Assembly (NCBI GenBank): GCA_905193155.1
Contig: CAJJNQ010000004.1
Coordinates: forward strand, 1 to 64,000
DNA: 64,000 bases
Source of the DNA: an uncultured Christensenella sp.
Lineage (GTDB): Bacteria; Bacillota; Clostridia; Christensenellales; UBA1750
Direction: 5' to 3'
The position numbers and the translations under genes are program-made. A model generated the notes under the pieces. The model was not told where the DNA came from and did not search any database. It saw nothing but the letters and a program-made list of their open reading frames with translations. Below are positions 22,972-30,101 of this stretch, piece by piece (positions within the stretch are counted from its first letter, which is position 1; every line of letters starts with the position of its first letter).

Positions 22972-24378
22972 ATGAATGAAAAGACGAGAGTGGAGGACAT
23001 CGACCGCAGCGTCTACGACATCCGCGACGAGGAGCACGACGCCTACCGCATGGAGGCGGGCCTGACGCCGGAGATCATCGACAAGCTCTCCAAGGAGAAG
23101 AACGATCCCGTCTGGATGCAGCAGTTCCGCCTGCAATCCCTGCAAATCTATAACGAGATGAAAACGCCGGATTGGGGTCCCTCGCTGGAAGGGCTGGATA
23201 TGGAGCACATCGCGACCTACGTCCGTCCCAACTCCAAGATGCAGAACGACTGGAAAAACGTGCCGCAGGACATCAAGGATACCTTTGAGCGCCTGGGCAT
23301 CCCGCAGGCCGAGCGCAAATCGTTGGCGGGCGTGGGCGCGCAGTACGATTCCGAGCTGGTCTATCACAACGTCCGCCGGGAGGTGGCGGAGCAGGGCGTG
23401 GTCTATACCGACATGGAGAGCGCCATGAAGGGTGAATATGCCGACATGGTCCGTAAGTATTTCATGAAGCTGGTCACGCCCCGCGATCACAAGTTTGCGG
23501 CGCTGCACGGCGCGGTGTGGTCGGGCGGCTCGTTCGTCTATGTGCCCAAGGGCGTGCAGGTGTCCATCCCGCTGCAGTCCTATTTCCGCCTCAACGCCAA
23601 GGGCGCGGGGCAGTTTGAGCACACGCTCATCATTGTGGACGAGGGCGCGAGCCTGCACTTTATCGAGGGCTGTTCCGCACCAAAATACAACGTCGCCAAC
23701 CTGCACGCGGGGTGCGTCGAGCTGTATGTCAAAAAGGGCGCCAAGCTCCGCTATTCCACCATTGAAAACTGGTCGAAAAATATGTATAATCTCAACACCA
23801 AGCGCGCCCTGGTGGAGGAGGACGGCGTGATCGAGTGGGTGTCCGGTTCCTTCGGCTCCCATGTCGGCTGCCTGTACCCGATGAGCGTGCTCAAGGGCGA
23901 CCGTTCCCGCATGGAGTTCACCGGCGTGACCTTTGCCGGCGCGGGGCAGAACCTTGATACCGGCGCAAAGGTCGTCCACATCGGCAAGGATACCAGCTCC
24001 TTTATGAACACCCGCTCCATCAGCAAAAGCGGCGGCATCAGCACCTTCCGCAGCTCCATCGTCGTGGAAAAGGGCGCCGGGGGCGCAAAGTCCTCGGTCT
24101 CCTGCCAGTCGCTGATGCTCGATTCCGAATCCCGTTCCGACACCATCCCCGCCATGGACATCCGCACGCGCGACGCTTCGATCGGCCATGAGGCCAAGAT
24201 CGGCAGCATCAGCAACGACGCGATCTTCTACCTGATGAGCCGCGGCATGAACGAGGAGGACGCCCGTGCGCTGATCGTCAGCGGCTTTGCGGACAACGTC
24301 TCCAAGGAGCTGCCCGTCGAATACGCGGTGGAGATGAACAACCTGATCCGGCTGGAGATGAAGGGCAGCATCGGCTGA
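22972..24378 (+). CDS. sufB: Fe-S cluster scaffold protein SufB
   Basis: A 468-residue SufB, the subunit on which clusters form in the SufBC2D complex. GVQVSIPLQSYFRLN, GCSAPKYNVANLHAGCVE and SVSCQSLMLDSESRSDTIP are family hallmarks; the last holds the cysteine matching the cluster-building Cys of E. coli SufB. It lies 18 bases after sufC with its own AGGCGGG site, in the same operon. Confidence 0.96.
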   Translation: MNEKTRVEDIDRSVYDIRDEEHDAYRMEAGLTPEIIDKLSKEKNDPVWMQQFRLQSLQIYNEMKTPDWGPSLEGLDMEHIATYVRPNSKMQNDWKNVPQDIKDTFERLGIPQAERKSLAGVGAQYDSELVYHNVRREVAEQGVVYTDMESAMKGEYADMVRKYFMKLVTPRDHKFAALHGAVWSGGSFVYVPKGVQVSIPLQSYFRLNAKGAGQFEHTLIIVDEGASLHFIEGCSAPKYNVANLHAGCVELYVKKGAKLRYSTIENWSKNMYNLNTKRALVEEDGVIEWVSGSFGSHVGCLYPMSVLKGDRSRMEFTGVTFAGAGQNLDTGAKVVHIGKDTSSFMNTRSISKSGGISTFRSSIVVEKGAGGAKSSVSCQSLMLDSESRSDTIPAMDIRTRDASIGHEAKIGSISNDAIFYLMSRGMNEEDARALIVSGFADNVSKELPVEYAVEMNNLIRLEMKGSIG

Positions 24379-24403
24379 CCCGAACGGGAAAGGAGAAAAA
24401 CAC

Positions 24404-25336
24404 ATGGCAGAGAAAAAACAGATGATCCTGAACCGTTTGCCCGCGCCCACCTGGAACTGGCTCCGGGTCAACCGCACGGTGCTGGATTGGGAGAATGAAA
24501 ACGAACTCGACCTGGGCGCGGTGGTCCGCAGCGTGCAGGGCAAGGAAAACGAGCCGCTGCGGCTTGAAATCCGCGGCGAGGGCGAATACAGCCGCAAGGA
24601 CGTGGACGTGACGGCCGAGCCCGACAGCGCGGTCACGATCATCGAAACCTTCGGCGCGGAGCAGAACCTGCTCGTGCGCACGCACCTGACCGCGCGCCGC
24701 AACGCGACGATCCGTCTGGTGCAGATCCAGAACACGCAGGAAGGCTCTCGTCTCGTCAGCACCGTGGAGGGGGAATGCGAGGAAGGCGGCCGCATCGAGC
24801 TGTATCAGGTACTGGCGGGCAAGGGCGACGTCTACGGCGACAGCAAGATCGAATTGAACGGCGACGGCGCAAGCTTTGAGGCCGAAACCGGTTATCTCGC
24901 CCGCAAGCAGCAGAAGGTGGATATCAACCTCGTGGTCAACCACCGCGGCAAGCGCACCGAATGCGAGATCAACGCCGCAGGCGCGCTGATGGACGCGGCA
25001 AGCAAAATCTTTCGCGGCACGATCGACTTTAAGCGCGGCGCGAGCGATTCCGTCGGTAACGAAAAGGAAACCGTGCTGATGCTGGGCGACGACGTGACCA
25101 ACCGCACCGTGCCGCTCATCCTTTGCGCGGAGGAAAACGTGGTCGGCAACCACGGCGCGAGCATCGGCCAGTTGGACGACGAAACGCTGTTTTACTTTGA
25201 AAGCCGCGGCATCGGTCGGGATGTGGCGGAAAAGCTGCTGGCCAGGGCCTCGATCGAGCGCGTGGCGCGCCTGATCGGCGATGAAGAGGCGGAAGGGGCC
25301 GTCATGAATCTATTGGACGAGGAGCTGGGAAGATGA
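24404..25336 (+). CDS. sufD: Fe-S cluster assembly protein SufD
   Basis: A 310-residue SufB/SufD family protein, shorter than E. coli SufD (about 420) because the N-terminal helical part is reduced; this short type is usual in Clostridia. The beta-helix core ends in VVGNHGASIGQLDDETLFYF, whose His matches the cluster-binding His of SufD. It partners SufB and SufC. AAAGGAG precedes the ATG, and its last codon overlaps the start of sufS (ATGA). Confidence 0.92.
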   Translation: MAEKKQMILNRLPAPTWNWLRVNRTVLDWENENELDLGAVVRSVQGKENEPLRLEIRGEGEYSRKDVDVTAEPDSAVTIIETFGAEQNLLVRTHLTARRNATIRLVQIQNTQEGSRLVSTVEGECEEGGRIELYQVLAGKGDVYGDSKIELNGDGASFEAETGYLARKQQKVDINLVVNHRGKRTECEINAAGALMDAASKIFRGTIDFKRGASDSVGNEKETVLMLGDDVTNRTVPLILCAEENVVGNHGASIGQLDDETLFYFESRGIGRDVAEKLLARASIERVARLIGDEEAEGAVMNLLDEELGR

Positions 25337-26547
25337 CGAACATTTTGAGAAAGGATTTTCCGCTGCTGGGCAACGTCAGCATCGCCTATCTCGATAACGC
25401 GGCCACGGCGCAGCGTCCGCAGTGCGTCATCGACGCGGAAGCAGAGTTTTACCGCAAGCACAATGCCAATCCCCTGCGCGGCCTGTACCCGCTGAGCGTG
25501 GAGGCCACGGGGGTCTATGAGGACGCGCGCGAGGCGGTGCGGGCGTTCATCGGCGCCAAGAGCACCGATGAGATCATCTTCACCCGCAACACCACCGAGA
25601 GCCTGAACCTTGTGGCGTACAGCTACGGCCTGAGCCGCGTCAAGGCGGGGGACGAGGTGCTGGTGTCCATCATGGAGCACCACAGCGATCTGCTGCCGTG
25701 GCAGATGGTCTGTAAGCAGACCGGCGCGCAGCTCAAGTTCATGGAGTGCGAGCCGGACGGGCGGCTGGACCTGAAAAAGGTGGAGCAGCTCCTCACCGAC
25801 AAGACGAAGATCGTCGCCATTGCGCAGGTTTCCAACGTCCTGGGCCGCAAATACCCCGTGCGGGAAATCGCGGAGATGGCGCATAAAAAGGGCGCGGTGA
25901 TCGTCGTGGACGGCGCGCAGAGCACCCCGCATATGGCGGTGGATGTGCAGGCGCTGGACGCGGATTTCTTCGCCTTCTCCGGCCACAAGGTCTACGGCCC
26001 CATGGGCATCGGCGTGCTCTACGGCAAAAAGGCGCTGCTGGAGACCATGCCGCCTTTCCTCACCGGCGGCGAGATGATCGAATCCGTTACGCGCGAGGGC
26101 GCGACCTACGCGGAGCTGCCGCATAAGTTCGAGGCAGGCACTGTCAACGCGGCGGGCGCGGCGGGGCTGCACGCGGCGCTGGAATGCGTGCAGCGCATCG
26201 GCTTTGACAAGATCCACGAGCGGGAGCTGGCTTTGACCACCCGCGCGATGGAGGCCATGCGCCGGATGGAGCACATCCATATTCTGGGTTCTGACGATCC
26301 TGCGGAGCACACGGGCATCGTCACCTTCACCGTGGACGGCGTGCACCCGCACGACATCAGCGAGATCCTCGCCTCCGACGGCGTGGCCATCCGCGCGGGG
26401 CATCACTGCGCGCAGCCGCTGCTCAAGCACCTGGGCTTTTCGTCTGCGGCGCGGGCGAGCTTCGCCTTCTACAACACCGAGGAGGAGGCCGACCGCCTCA
26501 TCGACAGCCTGAAAACACTGAGGGAGCGTATGGGATATGGAAAATAG
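25333..26547 (+). CDS. sufS: Cysteine desulfurase SufS
   Basis: A 404-residue PLP enzyme that takes sulfur from cysteine as a persulfide for iron-sulfur clusters. AYLDNAATAQRP opens the protein. The PLP lysine is K219 in FSGHKVYGPMG, and the persulfide cysteine is C359 in RAGHHCAQPLL, the class II (SufS/CsdA) pattern. The start overlaps sufD by four bases and the end overlaps sufU by eleven, so translation is coupled. Confidence 0.96.
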   Translation: MTNILRKDFPLLGNVSIAYLDNAATAQRPQCVIDAEAEFYRKHNANPLRGLYPLSVEATGVYEDAREAVRAFIGAKSTDEIIFTRNTTESLNLVAYSYGLSRVKAGDEVLVSIMEHHSDLLPWQMVCKQTGAQLKFMECEPDGRLDLKKVEQLLTDKTKIVAIAQVSNVLGRKYPVREIAEMAHKKGAVIVVDGAQSTPHMAVDVQALDADFFAFSGHKVYGPMGIGVLYGKKALLETMPPFLTGGEMIESVTREGATYAELPHKFEAGTVNAAGAAGLHAALECVQRIGFDKIHERELALTTRAMEAMRRMEHIHILGSDDPAEHTGIVTFTVDGVHPHDISEILASDGVAIRAGHHCAQPLLKHLGFSSAARASFAFYNTEEEADRLIDSLKTLRERMGYGK

Positions 26548-26977
26548 GAGCTTTTATAACGAGATTCTGACCGAGCACAATATCCATCCCGAATTCAAGC
26601 ACGACCTTGCGGATGCGGACATCGTGCTCGAGGGCGTGAACCCGAGCTGCGGCGACGACATCTTCCTCAAGCTCAAGCTCGACGGCGATGTGATTGCGGA
26701 CGGCGCATTTGTGGGTGACGGCTGCGCCGTTTCGCAGGCCTCGGCGGACATCATGCTCGGCATGATTCTCGGCAAAAAGAAGGAGGAAGCCCTGAAGATG
26801 GGCGAAACCTTCTTAAAGATGATCAAGGGCGAGGCCACGGAGGAGGAGATCGACAGCCTGGAGGAGGCCTCCGCGCTGCGCGATATCGCTCACATGCCCG
26901 CGCGCGTCAAGTGCGCCGTGCTCGGCTGGCGCACCCTCAAGGAAGCCCTCTGCCCCGAAGAAAAGGCGCAAAGCTGA
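26537..26977 (+). CDS. sufU: Sulfur transfer protein SufU
   Basis: A 146-residue zinc-dependent sulfurtransferase of the IscU-like fold that accepts sulfur from SufS. NPSCGDD, DGCAVSQAS and VKCAVLGW give the three cysteines and the Asp that bind zinc and sulfur in Bacillus SufU. The longer spacing between the second and third cysteine is typical of SufU rather than IscU. It is the last gene of the suf operon. Confidence 0.94.
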   Translation: MENRSFYNEILTEHNIHPEFKHDLADADIVLEGVNPSCGDDIFLKLKLDGDVIADGAFVGDGCAVSQASADIMLGMILGKKKEEALKMGETFLKMIKGEATEEEIDSLEEASALRDIAHMPARVKCAVLGWRTLKEALCPEEKAQS

Positions 26978-27027
26978 ACCGGGCAGGGCGCTGGCGGAAC
27001 GCCTTCATGACACCGCCTAAAGTAAAA

Positions 27028-27072
27028 CATCCCCCGCAGATTTTCGTCTGCGGGGGATGCGTCATTTTTGGG
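27028..27072. terminator. Convergent terminator after sufU
   Basis: CATCCCCCGCAGA and TCTGCGGGGGATG form a perfect 13-bp stem; TTTTT follows after a few bases. It also faces the convergent small gene at 27092. Confidence 0.75.
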
Positions 27073-27091
27073 GGAAAAGAAAAAACATGGT

Positions 27092-27271
27092 TTACCGCAC
27101 GGCGCTGACCAGCAGCAGGGTCAGCAGGATGTAGAGCAGGAAGAGCGCGGCAAGCACGGCGCAAAGTATGACCAGCGTCAGCCGCAGCGCGCGGCGGTGA
27201 ACCAGGCGCAGCGAGAGAAACAGCCCGATGGCCGATGCGCCGAACAGCGTGCAGGCAACCCCGAACGTCAT
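27092..27271 (-). CDS. Small two-span membrane protein, 59 residues
   Basis: A 59-residue protein starting MTFGVACTLFGASAIG. It has two hydrophobic stretches around a basic turn (RLVHRRALR) and a second span rich in leucine (LFLLYILLTLLLVSAV). GAGGAG precedes the ATG by about ten bases. It lies 27 bases downstream of a lipoprotein gene in the same direction and probably shares its transcript. The clean frame, ribosome site and membrane character support it as a real gene. No family is recognised. Confidence 0.6.
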   Translation of the reverse strand: MTFGVACTLFGASAIGLFLSLRLVHRRALRLTLVILCAVLAALFLLYILLTLLLVSAVR

Positions 27272-27298
27272 GGTGATCTTTCTCCTCTTTTCTGTTGA

Positions 27299-28591
27299 TC
27301 AGCTCAGGCGGAAATACAGGCTGGTGTAGGGATCGATGCTGTCCATCTGCGAAACGGCGCAGTAGGGCGAGGTTTCAAACAGTTGGTTGCGGACGTGGAG
27401 CTCGTCGGTATCGAGCGGCGCTGCCGCCGCGCCCACCACCAGGCCGTCGTAGTCCTCCGGCACATAGGCGATGTAGCTTCGATAGAGCACGCGCCCCCAA
27501 TCGCCTTCGTCGCCCCATTCGTTGGAAAAGAAGAACTCGATGGTTTCCTCGCTGCCGTTCCAATCGATGGTGTGCAGAAAGTGATTTTCATCCCGGCCGC
27601 TGTCGCCGGTTGCGGAAACCGAGGTCAGCCACATGCCGGAATCATAGTCATACAACTCGCAGAACAGCGTGTTGTAATAGCCCTTGCCGCCGTCGTCGGG
27701 CAGGGATTCCTGCGGAATGTAGCAGATGGCGGTGAATTCCAGCTCGCGGATGCCGTCGTGCACGAAATCGTTGTGCAGCGCGACCTCCCAGTAAACGTCG
27801 CCGGTCTCATACCACGATTCGTCTTCCGGGAAACAGGCAAGGCCGTCGCGCAGCAGGTAGCTGCCGCCGTCCACCGGGCAGAAATCCGTCAGCCCCGCCG
27901 CTTCAAAGGCGGGTTCGCCGTCGGTCGTCTTCACGCCGGGGAGGGCAATTTCGTCCACCGCAAAGAGCGATTCGCCGGAGGAATCCTCGCTGATTTCCGT
28001 CGCGCTGATTCGCGTAAAGGTCCAGTAAGCCTCCTCGGAAGGGAGATACAGGCTCAGACCGTTCGCGTTGGCTTCCTCCACCGTGCCGGTTTCGGCTATT
28101 TCGCCGTTGCCGTCCACGGTCATCCAGTTGCCGTCGCCGTCGATGGCCAGCCAGGCATAGGCCGTGTCGTATTCCCAGACGCCGACGTAATCCGCCAGCG
28201 TGACGTCCTCTTCGTCTAAAGGAGATTCCGCCGCCGAAGGCGCCTGCGTGGGGCGGAGCGTGTCGCCGTCGTCGTCCGTGAGCAGCGTACCCGTCTCGTC
28301 CAGCAGGAAATAGTGCGCGGTTTCGCCCTGCTCGTCCAGTGCGCGGATGCCGCTGCCGTCGAATTCAAACAGCCCTGTGTAGGAAAGGCTGCCGTCGCCC
28401 GCGTAGATCGACCAGGCGTTTCCGTCCGCAAAGGCGATGACGGAGGTATAGTCGTCGTATTGCCACCAGCCGTAGTATTCGTCCAGTTCATGTCCGCCCG
28501 GCTGGGCTTCTTCCTCCTGCTTGCCGCCGCAGGCCGAAAGGCTTGCGCACAGCGTCAGCGCCAGCAGCAGGGCGAGGATGCGCTTGCACAT
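27299..28591 (-). CDS. Putative lipoprotein, paralogue of the next gene
   Basis: A 430-residue secreted lipoprotein. The signal peptide (RILALLLALTLCAS) ends in lipobox LSAC, followed by an acidic linker. The N-terminal half has two repeats of a YYGWWQYDDY / YVGVWEYDTAY type, each followed by a beta-rich tract ending in a GTLLTDDDGD-like turn. The C-terminal 200 residues (from AAGLTDFCPVD through FTAICYIP to the end) are clearly related to the C-terminus of the lipoprotein encoded next to it. The protein is very acidic. Function unknown; the fold of the paired domain has no name I can assign. Confidence 0.75.
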   Translation of the reverse strand: MCKRILALLLALTLCASLSACGGKQEEEAQPGGHELDEYYGWWQYDDYTSVIAFADGNAWSIYAGDGSLSYTGLFEFDGSGIRALDEQGETAHYFLLDETGTLLTDDDGDTLRPTQAPSAAESPLDEEDVTLADYVGVWEYDTAYAWLAIDGDGNWMTVDGNGEIAETGTVEEANANGLSLYLPSEEAYWTFTRISATEISEDSSGESLFAVDEIALPGVKTTDGEPAFEAAGLTDFCPVDGGSYLLRDGLACFPEDESWYETGDVYWEVALHNDFVHDGIRELEFTAICYIPQESLPDDGGKGYYNTLFCELYDYDSGMWLTSVSATGDSGRDENHFLHTIDWNGSEETIEFFFSNEWGDEGDWGRVLYRSYIAYVPEDYDGLVVGAAAAPLDTDELHVRNQLFETSPYCAVSQMDSIDPYTSLYFRLS

Positions 28592-28609
28592 GGTTTTTCC
28601 TCCGCAAAA

Positions 28610-29755
28610 TCAGTCGATGTTGAAGAACAGCGCGTTGTAGGGCTCAAAATCCGGCGCTTCCAATATGTTCTGGAGCGCGTAGTGATCCACGGCGTAGCCG
28701 CGCTCGTCACGAGCCTCGCCGTCCACCGCTGTGGGCACGCCGGCAAAAATCAGTCCGTCGTAGCCGTTGGGGATCACCACCTGATAGTTCACCATCAGAA
28801 TGGCGGAATAATCGCCCACCTGCTGCATCCAGTCCGTGGAATAGCTGTACAGAACGTCGTAGGGCGTGCCGTTGTATTCGATTGAATAATAGTAGGTGTT
28901 GTCGCCGTGCGTCGTGTCGCCGTAAACCTGCGCATCCGCCAGCCAAAGACCCGTGTAGTAATCGAACATCTCCATCGAGCAGCTGGGGTAGTATTCGCCG
29001 GAATAGTTCGGGATGTCCGCATCGGGAATATAGCAGATGGCGGTGAATTCGATCTGCCGGGTGCCGTCGCCCAGGTCGGTTTCGGAATCCTTGCGCACTT
29101 CCCACTGCGCGTCGGAGCGGTAATAGCGGGTGTAGCCGTCGGTAAAGCTCGCCGCGCCGTTTTGCAGGTAATAGGTTCCGTCGTCCATCAGGGCGTTGAC
29201 GGAAAGCCCTGCCGCCTCAAAGAAGGGCTGATCGAGCTGCACGGCATACATCGCGTCGGATTCGACCGCGGGTTCGGGCGTGACCTCCGCCTCGTCGTCC
29301 TCGCTCTGGCCGGGCAGCTTGGAATAGTCGTAGTCAAAGACATAGTCCTCGCCGTCCCAGAAGTAGGTCAGCAGGATCGCGCCGTCGGTCTCAGAGTCGA
29401 ACAGCAGGCGAATATCGTCATAACCATCCTCGTCCAGATCGACAAATTCGATGGAGGAATAGCAGTCCGCCGCCTCGTCGATCGCCACGGGATAGCGCAG
29501 TTCGGCGAAGGTCACCATGTCGGGTTGATCGAGATAGAGTACCGCTTGATCCGCTTCGACGGTGAGGGCGAGATCCATGCTCGCGCCGTCCTGCGTGATG
29601 GTGCCGTAATCGGCAATCAGACCCCAGGTGCGCCAGTCCGCACCGGCCAGGTCTTCCTCTTCTTCGTCCTGGGCAGGGGCTTTCGTGCAGGCGCAAAGGC
29701 TCAGGCAAAGGCAGAGCGCGAGCAGCAGGCTCAGAAGTTTTTTTACGGTGTTCAT
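28610..29755 (-). CDS. Putative lipoprotein with acidic Ca-binding-like loop
   Basis: A 381-residue secreted lipoprotein with signal peptide and lipobox (LCAC), then an acidic linker. Residues near 120-135 contain DLDEDGYDDIRLLF, resembling the calcium-binding loops of FG-GAP or dockerin-like repeats. The C-terminal 200 residues are paralogous to those of the downstream lipoprotein, sharing FTAICYIP, the EMFDYYTGLWL/ELYDYDSGMWL pair and NGYDGLIF/EDYDGLVV. Function unknown. It lies 18 bases upstream of its paralogue and 6 bases after the DUF2442-like gene, so the three are co-transcribed. Confidence 0.75.
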   Translation of the reverse strand: MNTVKKLLSLLLALCLCLSLCACTKAPAQDEEEEDLAGADWRTWGLIADYGTITQDGASMDLALTVEADQAVLYLDQPDMVTFAELRYPVAIDEAADCYSSIEFVDLDEDGYDDIRLLFDSETDGAILLTYFWDGEDYVFDYDYSKLPGQSEDDEAEVTPEPAVESDAMYAVQLDQPFFEAAGLSVNALMDDGTYYLQNGAASFTDGYTRYYRSDAQWEVRKDSETDLGDGTRQIEFTAICYIPDADIPNYSGEYYPSCSMEMFDYYTGLWLADAQVYGDTTHGDNTYYYSIEYNGTPYDVLYSYSTDWMQQVGDYSAILMVNYQVVIPNGYDGLIFAGVPTAVDGEARDERGYAVDHYALQNILEAPDFEPYNALFFNID

Positions 29756-29761
29756 GGAAGT

Positions 29762-30013
29762 TTAGTCTCCTTTCGCATTCGGGCGTTCAAGCAGTTCCAG
29801 TATTTCGTCGTGAGCCAGCTCGACCTGGCGGAAGCGCACAAAAATGCCGTTGGTCGTGGCGGAAGCCCAGATCTCCGGCCGTTTCAGCGGGCGGAAGCGG
29901 ATGCTTTCCAGCAGCGGCGTCATGTCCAGCATCACGCGGCTGCCCGAAACGTAATCAATCTGCAAAACATGGCCGTCCAGCGGTGTTACCGAGGAGATGT
30001 ATCGTCTTTGCAT
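29762..30013 (-). CDS. DUF2442-like small protein
   Basis: An 83-residue protein. The pattern of a short N-terminal strand pair (VTPLDGHVLQIDYVSG), DMTPLL and a charged C-terminal helix resembles DUF2442, whose members often bind DNA or pair with toxin-like DUF4160 proteins; no such partner is seen here. It starts directly after a terminator on the minus strand and is followed closely by two lipoprotein genes. The family call is by general resemblance only. Confidence 0.6.
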   Translation of the reverse strand: MQRRYISSVTPLDGHVLQIDYVSGSRVMLDMTPLLESIRFRPLKRPEIWASATTNGIFVRFRQVELAHDEILELLERPNAKGD

Positions 30014-30035
30014 GCCGCAGTCCCTCGCTTTTTAT

Positions 30036-30079
30036 GAATAAAAAACTCTCATCGCACCTTCATTGTACGATGAGAGTTT
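30036..30079 (-). terminator. Terminator after the LuxR-family regulator gene
   Basis: On the minus strand AAACTCTCATCG and CGATGAGAGTTT form a perfect 12-bp stem followed by TTTATT. Confidence 0.9.
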
Positions 30080-30101
30080 GCTTTTGACCATTGACCAATG
30101 G

